Of a DNA stretch of 5,909 nucleotides, positions 1 to 5,909 are shown in pieces. This stretch comes from Actinomycetota bacterium (GTDB lineage Bacteria > Actinomycetota > Actinomycetes > Nanopelagicales > Nanopelagicaceae). The stretch's first letter is position 1, and every line of letters starts with the position of its first letter. The translations under genes were made by a program, and so were the position numbers. The notes under the pieces are model-generated. The model did no database searches. It was not told the origin of the DNA and saw only the letters and a list, made by a program, of their open reading frames with translations. Location of the stretch: positions 1 to 5,909 of the forward strand of contig SXMA01000104.1 in NCBI GenBank assembly GCA_005777515.1, written 5' to 3'.

Positions 1-596
1 CCGCCGCAGGCACCTTCACCAGGACAGATTGCGCGCTCAATTTTATCGACCTGCTCTTGAGAAATTAAGCCTCGAGCGCATGCTCCAACGGCCTCGAAGG
101 CATCAATGATGGTGACATCTTTTCCATCAACTTGTCCTGGAAGAGTAGAGCCGGCATAAACAAAGACGCTAGCAACATCAAGGCGCGCTGCTGCCATCAT
201 CATTCCTGGAAGGGATTTGTCACAACCAGCAAATGTGACCATGCCATCAAATCTCTCGGCTTGCATCACTGTCTCAACAGAGTCTGCGATGACTTCTCTT
301 GAAACTAATGAGAAGTGCATTCCCTCATGGCCCATTGAGATGCCATCAGAGACTGAGATAGTGCCAAACTGCATCGGAAATCCGCCTGCATCAAGGACTC
401 CTTGCTTTGATGCTTTTGCTAAACGATCCAGCGAAAGATTACATGGCGTGATTTCATTCCAGGATGATGCAATTCCAATTTGTGGCTTAACCCAATCTTC
501 ATCTTTCATTCCTACCGCTCTAAGCATTCCGCGAGCAGGAGCGCGCTCAAGACCATCAGTTACAAGTCCAGAACGCGGCTTCATTGGATTGGTCAT
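1..596 (-). CDS. ilvD: Dihydroxy-acid dehydratase IlvD, N-terminal part (3' end cut by window edge)
   Basis: This gene encodes the N-terminal 198 residues of dihydroxy-acid dehydratase, the cytoplasmic Fe-S enzyme that dehydrates 2,3-dihydroxy-isovalerate and 2,3-dihydroxy-3-methylvalerate to the keto acid precursors of valine (and leucine) and isoleucine. The frame is open to the left edge; the family is about 560 residues long, so roughly 360 are missing. Visible family motifs are [10 protein letters not shown] (Cys52), [13 protein letters not shown] (Asp84), [10 protein letters not shown] (Cys125, Asp126, Lys127) and ICPGEGACG (Cys197). By family knowledge, the cysteines at 52, 125 and 197 hold the Fe-S cluster, and Asp84, Asp126 and the carbamylated Lys127 bind Mg2+; all are present. 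The ATG at 596 is preceded by AGGA (607-604) with 7 bases between. It starts 13 bases after the gatB stop, with no room for a terminator, so co-transcription with gatB is likely. The sequence resembles actinobacterial IlvD. The identification is firm; the missing C-terminus cannot be judged. Confidence 0.97.
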   Translation of the reverse strand, partial: MTNPMKPRSGLVTDGLERAPARGMLRAVGMKDEDWVKPQIGIASSWNEITPCNLSLDRLAKASKQGVLDAGGFPMQFGTISVSDGISMGHEGMHFSLVSREVIADSVETVMQAERFDGMVTFAGCDKSLPGMMMAAARLDVASVFVYAGSTLPGQVDGKDVTIIDAFEAVGACARGLISQEQVDKIERAICPGEGACG

Positions 597-603
597 GAGT
601 TAA

Positions 604-607
604 TCCT
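604..607 (-). promoter_or_regulatory. Ribosome binding site of ilvD
   Basis: AGGA, 7 bases before the ilvD ATG, lies in the 13-base gap after the gatB stop. It supports the ATG at 596 as the start rather than the in-frame ATG four codons further in. The gap has no room for a promoter or terminator of its own. Confidence 0.65.
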
Positions 608-609
608 AC

Positions 610-2112
610 TTATCCCTGACCTAAATGCTTGAGAAGAAGATCGCGCACCTTTGCTGCATCAGCTTGACCCTTTGATTCCTTCATGACCGCGCCAATTAAA
701 GCTCCTGAGGCTGGAATATTTCCCCCTCTAACCTTTTCAGCAACATCTGGAGCTGCTGCGATTGCTCGCTCAATTGCTGCCATTAGAGATGAATCATCGG
801 AGACAACTTTGATGCCACGAGTTTCAATTATTTTTGCCACGCTACCCTCGCCATTAATTAGCGCCTCAACAACCTGGCGGGCTAATTTATCGGTTAGCTC
901 ACCCTTAACAATTAGGGTGATAACTTCAGCAACATCTGCAGCGCTGATAGCTAGCTCTGCTGCCGCTACCGCCTTCTCATTTGCAATTCTGGCAATTTCA
1001 CCTAACCACCAAGAGCGAGCGCGAGTTGGATCCGCCCCTAATTTCACGGTTGCTTCAACTAAATCTAGAACATCAGCATTGATCATCGCTGCCATCTCTT
1101 TATCTGGCACCTGCCAAGCCTCCTGCAACTTCTTTCGCCTAACCGAGGGTTTTTCTGGAAGGGTCGCAGCAATCTTTGCAATTAACTCTTTACTTGGAGC
1201 AATGGGAACAAGGTCTGGCTCTGGAAAATATCGGTAATCCTCGGCTTGCTCCTTTGAGCGTCCAGATGTTGTTAGACCAGTATCTTCATGGAAATGTCTA
1301 GTCTCCTGTATTACTCGCTGATTGGAATTGAGAAGTTCAGCATGGCGAATCATCTCTGACCTAATTGCGCGCTCTACTGACTTAAGTGAGTTGACATTCT
1401 TAGTCTCACTTCTAGTTCCGAGTTTCTCAGAGCCAATTGGTCGAAGTGAGACATTAGCATCGCAGCGCAGTGATCCCTGCTCCATCTTCACATCACTTAC
1501 CCCAAGGCCGCGCAGAATATCTCGAAGTTCTGAGACATATGCCCGTGCAACCTCAGGTGCGTATTTGCCGCAGCCATTAACAACTTTTGTAACAATCTCA
1601 ACTAAAGGAATTCCAGCTCGGTTGTAATCAAGAAGTGAGTAATCAGCCCCATGAATTCGACCAGTCGCCCCTCCCATGTGAAGTGACTTTCCAGTGTCCT
1701 CTTCCATATGGACGCGTTCAATTTCAATTCTAAAGTCCTTGCTGCCTTCATCTGTATCAATTGTGATATCTAGATATCCATTGGTGCAGATTGGCTCGTC
1801 ATATTGTGAGGTTTGAAAATTCTTTGGCATATCAGGATAGAAGTAATTCTTTCTAGCAAATCGACTAAATGGCGCAATAGAGCAATTAAGTGCTAGTCCT
1901 ATTGCAATTGTGTATTCAATTGCTTTGCCATTAACTACCGGAAGCGCGCCTGGAAGGCCTAAACAGACCGGGCAGGTTTGAGTATTGGCAGCTGCGCCAA
2001 AGACTGTATTGCAGCCACAGAACATCTTTGATGCTGTGCCTAGTTCAACGTGAACCTCAAGACCAAGTGCTGGCTCATATTTTGCGATTACATCTTCATA
2101 CTTAAGAGCCAT
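610..2112 (-). CDS. gatB: Aspartyl/glutamyl-tRNA(Asn/Gln) amidotransferase subunit B
   Basis: GatB (500 aa, slightly longer than the usual 470-490) is the kinase/tRNA-binding subunit of GatCAB. It phosphorylates the misacylated Glu (or Asp) on tRNA(Gln/Asn) with ATP, and the ammonia delivered from GatA then displaces the phosphate. The N-terminal catalytic cradle covers about residues 12-300. It shows GLEVHVEL (17-24), a Cys4 set (Cys32, Cys34, Cys47, Cys50) typical of zinc-type GatB proteins, [21 protein letters not shown] (from 87), [10 protein letters not shown] (133-142), the family signature [16 protein letters not shown] (160-175) and [12 protein letters not shown] (211-222). A helical linker follows, then a YqeY-like tRNA-recognition tail ending in [19 protein letters not shown] (464-482). 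The ATG shares its A with the gatA stop (TAATG). GGAG at 2123-2120, 7 bases upstream and inside gatA, is a strong ribosome binding site. No truncation or missing key residue is seen. Confidence 0.98.
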   Translation of the reverse strand: MALKYEDVIAKYEPALGLEVHVELGTASKMFCGCNTVFGAAANTQTCPVCLGLPGALPVVNGKAIEYTIAIGLALNCSIAPFSRFARKNYFYPDMPKNFQTSQYDEPICTNGYLDITIDTDEGSKDFRIEIERVHMEEDTGKSLHMGGATGRIHGADYSLLDYNRAGIPLVEIVTKVVNGCGKYAPEVARAYVSELRDILRGLGVSDVKMEQGSLRCDANVSLRPIGSEKLGTRSETKNVNSLKSVERAIRSEMIRHAELLNSNQRVIQETRHFHEDTGLTTSGRSKEQAEDYRYFPEPDLVPIAPSKELIAKIAATLPEKPSVRRKKLQEAWQVPDKEMAAMINADVLDLVEATVKLGADPTRARSWWLGEIARIANEKAVAAAELAISAADVAEVITLIVKGELTDKLARQVVEALINGEGSVAKIIETRGIKVVSDDSSLMAAIERAIAAAPDVAEKVRGGNIPASGALIGAVMKESKGQADAAKVRDLLLKHLGQG

Positions 2113-3596
2113 TATTTAGCTCCAATCGTTGGAGCAGAATTTAGAATTGGTCCCTGCCACTTAGTATTTAGCTCGGCTTCAAGGGCAGCGCCGACTTTAT
2201 ACATCAAATCATCTTTCATGGCTGGTGCCATTATTTGAAACCCAGCTGGCAGCCCATCTTCAGCGGCAAGCCCTGATGGCAGAGACATACCGCCAATGCC
2301 GGCAAGGTTAGTTGGAATTGTTGCAATGTCATTTAGATACATCGCAATTGGATCATTGGACTTCTCGCCAATCTTAAATGCAGTCGTTGGCGCTGTCGGT
2401 GAAACTAAGACATCGGCTAATTTAAAAGCGCTTTCAAAATCGCGTGAGATTAGAGTTCTAACCTTCTGTGCGCTTCCATAGTAGGCATCGTAATAACCGC
2501 TTGAGAGTGCATATGTTCCAAGGATAATTCTGCGCTTAACTTCCCTACCAAAACCAATCTGTCTTGTGGCATTCATAACCTCTTCAGCAGAGCCCTGACC
2601 ATTTCTAATTCCATAACGCATCGCATCAAAGCGAGCAAGATTTGAAGAGCACTCACTTGGTGCAATTAAGTAATAAGCTGCTAGAGCATAATCAAAGTAT
2701 TTACAGGAGACTTCTACAATCTCAGCGCCAAGTGATGCCAGAATGTCTAGTGATTCATTAAATAACTTTAAAACTCCAGCTTGATAGCCATCTCCTTGAA
2801 GTTCTTTGATAACGCCAATCTTCATTCCCTTTATATTTCCATCCTTAGCAGCGGCAACAACTGCCGGAACTGGGGCGTTAATGGAAGTTGAATCTAGAGG
2901 GTCATGGCCGGCAATTGCTTCATGAAGATATGCCGCATCAAGAACAGTTCTAGCGCACGGTCCTGCTTGATCAAGAGATGATGAGAAGGCAACTAAGCCA
3001 TATCTAGAGACTCCACCATAAGTTGGTTTCACTCCGACAGTTCCTGTTACTGCAGCTGGCTGGCGAATTGATCCTCCAGTATCAGTTCCAATTGCAAGGG
3101 GTGCTTGAAATGATGCCAGTGATGCAGATGAGCCACCACCTGATCCGCCAGGGATGCGAGTTAAGTCCCAGGGATTTCGGCTTGGACCATAAGCTGAATT
3201 TTCAGTTGATGAGCCCATAGCAAACTCATCCATATTGGTTTTACCTAGAATAACTATGCCGTTTTCTTTTAACTTTCTAACTACCGTCGAGTCATAAGGA
3301 GGGCGCCATCCCTCTAACATCTTTGAGCCACAGGTGGTGGGAATTCCTTTTTGAACTAGAACATCTTTAAGAGCTAGTGGAACTCCAGCTAAGGCGGGAA
3401 GTTTTTCGCCAGCACTTCTCTTTGCATCTACTTGGCTTGCCTGCTCTAAAGCTCCCTGCGTATCAACATGAAGAAAAGCATGGACCTGTCCATCAACTTC
3501 GCTTATCTGCTTTAGGTGCGCCTTAGTTAGTTCAACGCTTGTGATTTCGCCCTTGTTTAGCGCCTCTGCCATCTCAACTGCGCTCTTATTAATCAT
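2112..3596 (-). CDS. gatA: Aspartyl/glutamyl-tRNA(Asn/Gln) amidotransferase subunit A (glutaminase)
   Basis: GatA (494 aa, family-typical) is the glutaminase subunit of GatCAB. It hydrolyses glutamine and channels the ammonia to GatB for amidation of Glu-tRNA(Gln) or Asp-tRNA(Asn). It is an amidase-signature enzyme. By comparison with the family, the Ser-cisSer-Lys triad is Lys77 (in GVPLALKDV), Ser152 (in [12 protein letters not shown]) and Ser176 (in [13 protein letters not shown]). The spacing of 75 and 24 residues is the same as in characterised GatA. Further hallmarks are [20 protein letters not shown] (118-137), [20 protein letters not shown] (188-207), and the C-terminal [17 protein letters not shown] and [13 protein letters not shown] blocks. 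The ATG at 3596 overlaps the gatC stop by one base (TGATG). An in-frame GTG directly before it (3599-3597) would add one residue and cannot be excluded. The GGGTGA six bases upstream fits the ATG better. Translation is probably coupled to gatC. Confidence 0.97.
   Translation of the reverse strand: MINKSAVEMAEALNKGEITSVELTKAHLKQISEVDGQVHAFLHVDTQGALEQASQVDAKRSAGEKLPALAGVPLALKDVLVQKGIPTTCGSKMLEGWRPPYDSTVVRKLKENGIVILGKTNMDEFAMGSSTENSAYGPSRNPWDLTRIPGGSGGGSSASLASFQAPLAIGTDTGGSIRQPAAVTGTVGVKPTYGGVSRYGLVAFSSSLDQAGPCARTVLDAAYLHEAIAGHDPLDSTSINAPVPAVVAAAKDGNIKGMKIGVIKELQGDGYQAGVLKLFNESLDILASLGAEIVEVSCKYFDYALAAYYLIAPSECSSNLARFDAMRYGIRNGQGSAEEVMNATRQIGFGREVKRRIILGTYALSSGYYDAYYGSAQKVRTLISRDFESAFKLADVLVSPTAPTTAFKIGEKSNDPIAMYLNDIATIPTNLAGIGGMSLPSGLAAEDGLPAGFQIMAPAMKDDLMYKVGAALEAELNTKWQGPILNSAPTIGAK
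2120..2123 (-). promoter_or_regulatory. Ribosome binding site of gatB inside the end of gatA
   Basis: GGAG lies 7 bases before the gatB ATG, within the last codons of gatA (the Gly-Ala of the C-terminal IGAK). Together with the TAATG overlap it suggests both direct initiation and re-initiation by ribosomes finishing gatA, which would keep the two subunits near equal amounts. The site is seen in the sequence; the coupling is inferred. Confidence 0.65.
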
Positions 3597-3892
3597 CACT
3601 CTTCACCCAAAATCTGCGGAACTTTAAATCTCTGCTCCTCTTGCTCTGAAGCTCCAGAGAGAGCTTCCTGCGGAGTAAGACTTGGGCGGACTACATCTTC
3701 ACGAAAGATATTTACGAGTGGAAGTGGATGAGAAGTTGGTGGAACATCTTCGCCTGCAACCTCTTGTACTCGTGCGACAGCATCAAGAATTACGGAAAGT
3801 TCTTTAGCAAGACCAGCCAATTCATCTTCTGATAAATCAATGCGAGCTAACTTGGCTAGATTTGCCACATCATCGCGCGAGATATTGGACAT
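3596..3892 (-). CDS. gatC: Aspartyl/glutamyl-tRNA(Asn/Gln) amidotransferase subunit C
   Basis: GatC (98 aa, normal for the family) is the small non-catalytic subunit that wraps around GatA and GatB and stabilises the complex. The N-terminal helical part reads [20 protein letters not shown], followed by [17 protein letters not shown]. The tail contains the family blocks [19 protein letters not shown] and RFKVPQIL, ending GEE. The ATG at 3892 is chosen because it aligns with the usual MS-ISR/E-DDV start of GatC and has an excellent AAGGTGA sequence just upstream. An in-frame GTG at 3901 would add three residues but lies within that ribosome binding site. The gene follows proA after 38 bases, which hold only the ribosome binding site and a weak 5-bp inverted repeat (3917-3929). 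Its stop overlaps the gatA start. Gene order and sequence make the identification firm. Confidence 0.96.
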   Translation of the reverse strand: MSNISRDDVANLAKLARIDLSEDELAGLAKELSVILDAVARVQEVAGEDVPPTSHPLPLVNIFREDVVRPSLTPQEALSGASEQEEQRFKVPQILGEE

Positions 3893-3897
3893 ATAGG

Positions 3898-3904
3898 TCA
3901 CCTT
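3898..3904 (-). promoter_or_regulatory. Ribosome binding site of gatC
   Basis: On the minus strand the bases read AAGGTGA, ending 5 bases before the ATG at 3892. This is a near-ideal Shine-Dalgarno match and the strongest one in the window. It decides the gatC start, because the alternative GTG codon (3901-3899) is part of this element and has no comparable site of its own. It gives gatC independent ribosome loading after the only real gap in the gene row. Confidence 0.75.
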
Positions 3905-3930
3905 ACCGAAGAGCTATCGCTGCCAGCGAA

Positions 3931-5199
3931 TCACTTTCGGATCTGGCCATCTCCTCTCACAATCCATGTGGTGGTAGTCATCTGCTCAAGGCCCATCGGA
4001 CCGCGGGCATGAAGCTTCTGATTTGAAATTCCAATCTCTGCGCCAAATCCCATCTCTTGGCCATCAGTAAATCTAGTAGAGGCATTGACCATAACTGCTG
4101 CGCAATCAGCAAGAGCAATAAATCTCTCTGCGCTCTCATTGGATTCAGTGACAATTGCCTCTGTGTGATTGGTTCCGTACTTCAAAATATGAGCAGCAGC
4201 GCTATCTAAATCAGGCACAACAGCAACATTCATCTCCAATACGCCGTATTCCGTAGACCAATTCTCTTCAGTGGCAAGGGATGCTGGAATTGAAAGTGAG
4301 TTAGCAACGCGAAGGCTCACTTGATCGCAATGCAGAATTACCCCCGCCTGATGGAGTTCTTTAAGAGCTAGCGGTAGAAAGTCATTGGCTATCTCTTTAT
4401 GAACCAGAAGAGTCTCTGCAGCATTACAAACACTAGGTCTATGAGTCTTTGAGTTAATTACTATTGGAAGAGCTTTGGCAAAGTCAGCGCTCTTATCAAT
4501 ATAAACATGACAGACTCCGGCTCCAGTTTCAATAGTAGGCACAGTTGAATCATCAACAACCATACGGATTAATTCTGCGCTTCCTCTGGGAATAACTAGG
4601 TCAACTTTGCCTCGAGCATGAAGCAAGGCCCTAGTGGTATCACGATCACTTGAAGGAATTAATTGAATTACCTCACTTGAAATATCTCCCTTTTCAAGTG
4701 CGCCTCTCATTACTTTAACCAATACCTCATTGCTTGCCTCGGCAGATGATGAACCACGAAGTAGCGCTGCATTTCCTGACATCAGAAGAATCACTGCAGC
4801 ATCAACAGTTACATTTGGACGAGCCTCATAGACCATTCCGATAACCCCAAATGGCACCGTTACTTGAGTGAGTTTCAAGCCATTACTTAGAGTTCGCTGC
4901 CTTAAAACAATTCCAAGTGGATCATCAAGTGCTGCTACTTGGCGCGCCCCTGAGGCAATGTCTTTGATTCGCTCTGGGTTTAAAGCTAGACGATCTAGAA
5001 GGGATGAATTAAGGCCATTAGCTTTCCCGCGCTCCATATCTAACTTATTGGCTTCAAGGATCTCACCCATATTGGCCTCAAGTGCATCTGCAATTGCAAG
5101 CAGTGCACCTTGTCTCTTGCTATAGCCAGCAGTGGTTAGAGTCTTTGATGCTTTTCTTGCTCTATCTGCTAGATCTGCAACTAATTGATCATTGCTCAT
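3931..5199 (-). CDS. proA: Gamma-glutamyl phosphate reductase (glutamate-5-semialdehyde dehydrogenase)
   Basis: ProA (422 aa; the family is about 415-430) carries out the second step of proline synthesis, the NADPH-dependent reduction of gamma-glutamyl phosphate to glutamate-5-semialdehyde, in the cytoplasm. It is an aldehyde-dehydrogenase-fold enzyme. The cofactor-binding region shows VTVPFGVIGMVYEARPNVT (113-131) and SGNAALLRGSSSA (141-153). Further family blocks are LVIPRGSAELI (201-211) and ETGAGVCHVYID (224-235). The predicted catalytic cysteine is Cys258 in KTHRPSVCNAAETLL. The C-terminal signature runs from FTDGQEMGFGAEIGIS into KLHARGPMGLEQMTT. The ATG at 5199 overlaps the proB stop as ATGA (4 bases), with a weak GGTG (5208-5205) upstream, so translation probably depends on coupling to proB. 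ProB hands an unstable acyl phosphate to ProA, so balanced co-expression makes sense. All key residues are present. Confidence 0.98.
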   Translation of the reverse strand: MSNDQLVADLADRARKASKTLTTAGYSKRQGALLAIADALEANMGEILEANKLDMERGKANGLNSSLLDRLALNPERIKDIASGARQVAALDDPLGIVLRQRTLSNGLKLTQVTVPFGVIGMVYEARPNVTVDAAVILLMSGNAALLRGSSSAEASNEVLVKVMRGALEKGDISSEVIQLIPSSDRDTTRALLHARGKVDLVIPRGSAELIRMVVDDSTVPTIETGAGVCHVYIDKSADFAKALPIVINSKTHRPSVCNAAETLLVHKEIANDFLPLALKELHQAGVILHCDQVSLRVANSLSIPASLATEENWSTEYGVLEMNVAVVPDLDSAAAHILKYGTNHTEAIVTESNESAERFIALADCAAVMVNASTRFTDGQEMGFGAEIGISNQKLHARGPMGLEQMTTTTWIVRGDGQIRK

Positions 5200-5909
5200 A
5201 ACAGCACCATGTCATCGCGGTGGACCAACTCTCGCTCATATTCAGGCCCTAATTCTTTCGCAAGATCTTTAGTGGAGCGTCCGAGCATCGCTGGAATTTC
5301 TGAAGAATCAAAGGCAACTAGGCCGCGAGCAATGATGCTGCCATCTTCAGCTGTTATTTCAACAGTATCTCCTGAGCTAAATTCCCCTTCTACGGCCTTA
5401 ACTCCAGCAGGAAGAAGTGAGGTGCCACGCTCACGCAGCGCGCTAACAGCGCCTGCATCGATCACTAATCTTCCACTGCTACTTGCCGCGTGCGCTAACC
5501 AGAGCAGACGAGAAGACTTCTTATCACTTGATGCGACAAAGTAGGTTCCAAGTTCGGCTCCAGCCAATACTTGGGAAACATCAGCAAGGCAGGTTAACAA
5601 CATTGGAATTCCAGCTTGGGTTGATATTCGCGCAGCTTCAATCTTTGTCACCATACCACCACTGCCCACTTTAGATCCCGCTCCCCCAATTTGGGCATCT
5701 ACTAACTCGGCAAGGGAATCAACTTGAGAGATCTTCTTAGCTCCACTCTCTTTTGGATTGGCATCATAGAGAGCATCAACATCGCTAATAAGAACTAACA
5801 AATCTGCCCCAATCAGGTGGGAAACTAAAGCAGCGATTCGATCATTATCACCAAATCTAATCTCTTGTGTTCCAACTGAATCATTCTCATTAATAATTGG
5901 GACGACGCC
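5196..5909 (-). CDS. proB: Glutamate 5-kinase, C-terminal part with PUA domain (5' end cut by window edge)
   Basis: This is the C-terminal 237 residues of ProB, which phosphorylates glutamate with ATP to gamma-glutamyl phosphate, the first and normally proline-inhibited step of proline synthesis. The frame is open from the right edge; alignment by eye to E. coli ProB (367 aa) suggests about 127 residues are missing. Fragment residues 1-130 are the second half of the amino-acid-kinase domain. They include PIINENDSVG (Asn7, equivalent to E. coli Asn134), FGDNDRIAAL (Asp21-Asn22, equivalent to Asp148-Asn149, glutamate binding), LLVLISDVDALYDANP and the nucleotide-site loop VGSGGMVTKIEAA (81-93). 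Residues about 146-230 form the PUA domain (RLVIDAGAVSALRERGTSLL, GVKAVEGEFSSGD, IIARGLVAFDSSE), ending in the family tail VHRDDMVLL. A TTG at 5801 could be mistaken for a start, but the conserved kinase sequence continues upstream of it. The stop lies inside the proA start. Confidence 0.97.
   Translation of the reverse strand, partial: GVVPIINENDSVGTQEIRFGDNDRIAALVSHLIGADLLVLISDVDALYDANPKESGAKKISQVDSLAELVDAQIGGAGSKVGSGGMVTKIEAARISTQAGIPMLLTCLADVSQVLAGAELGTYFVASSDKKSSRLLWLAHAASSSGRLVIDAGAVSALRERGTSLLPAGVKAVEGEFSSGDTVEITAEDGSIIARGLVAFDSSEIPAMLGRSTKDLAKELGPEYERELVHRDDMVLL

Noticed and set aside
217..603. Plus-strand reading frame of 128 codons opposite ilvD
   Set aside because: It lies entirely antisense to the strongly conserved ilvD frame, its translation resembles no family I know, and it is best explained by codon bias of the real gene.
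683..1237. Plus-strand reading frame of 184 codons opposite gatB
   Set aside because: It is antisense to the GatB C-terminal half, with a low-complexity Ala/Ser-rich product typical of mirrored codons and no recognisable domain.
3890..3901. gatC starting at GTG 3901 (101 residues)
   Set aside because: The GTG is embedded in the AAGGTGA ribosome binding site, and the family alignment starts at the ATG at 3892.
3917..3929. Rho-independent terminator between proA and gatC
   Set aside because: The stem is only 5 bp and no T-run follows it on the transcribed strand, so it cannot be called a terminator.
5185..5544. Plus-strand frames opposite the proB end (also 5483-5674)
   Set aside because: Both are antisense to the conserved PUA and kinase regions of ProB, with no family resemblance.
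5196..5801. A shorter proB beginning at TTG 5801
   Set aside because: The same frame stays open to the right edge and encodes the conserved NEND and GDND motifs upstream of that codon, so TTG is an internal leucine.
1..5909. CRISPR array, insertion sequence, prophage, tRNA or riboswitch
   Set aside because: Nearly every base lies in one of six conserved coding regions. No spaced repeats, transposase motifs or tRNA-like cloverleaf were seen, and the gaps are too short for a leader RNA.
1..5909. Unusual abundance or scarcity of CTAG
   Set aside because: CTAG looked frequent, but a rough by-eye count is close to what the base composition predicts, so it carries no clear signal.

Overview
The window holds six genes, all on the minus strand, in one tight row. 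In transcription order (right to left) they are proB (5' part missing), proA, gatC, gatA, gatB and ilvD (3' part missing). All six were identified from conserved family motifs read in the translations. No RNA gene, mobile element, CRISPR array, long repeat or convincing terminator or promoter is visible. No stretch longer than 38 bases lacks a gene. Both window edges cut a gene, so the promoter and terminator of this unit lie outside the window.

Organism: the protein sequences look actinobacterial. The clearest signs are the IlvD N-terminus with its [20 protein letters not shown] block, the ProB loop GSGGMVTKIEAARIS, and the GatC tail. Base composition, sampled by eye, is only around the mid-40s % G+C, with many A/T-ending codons, which is low for that phylum. 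Low GC, very short spacers and overlapping stop/start codons suggest a streamlined actinobacterium, for example the freshwater acI lineage (Nanopelagicales: Planktophila, Nanopelagicus). This is inference from recalled family sequences, not from a search.

Layout: 5909-5196 is the C-terminal two thirds of glutamate 5-kinase (ProB). 5199-3931 is gamma-glutamyl phosphate reductase (ProA), joined to proB by an ATGA overlap. After a 38-base gap come gatC (3892-3596), gatA (3596-2112) and gatB (2112-610), the three subunits of the glutamyl/aspartyl-tRNA amidotransferase. They are linked by TGATG and TAATG one-base overlaps. After 13 bases ilvD begins (596) and runs off the left edge.

How they work together: ProB and ProA turn glutamate into glutamate-5-semialdehyde for proline synthesis. 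GatCAB amidates Glu-tRNA(Gln), and often Asp-tRNA(Asn), using glutamine and releasing glutamate. IlvD makes the 2-keto acid precursors of valine and isoleucine. The common theme is amino acid supply and tRNA charging. I see ordinary core metabolism here and no sign of an undescribed system; the findings concern gene order, start-site choice, coupling and lineage.
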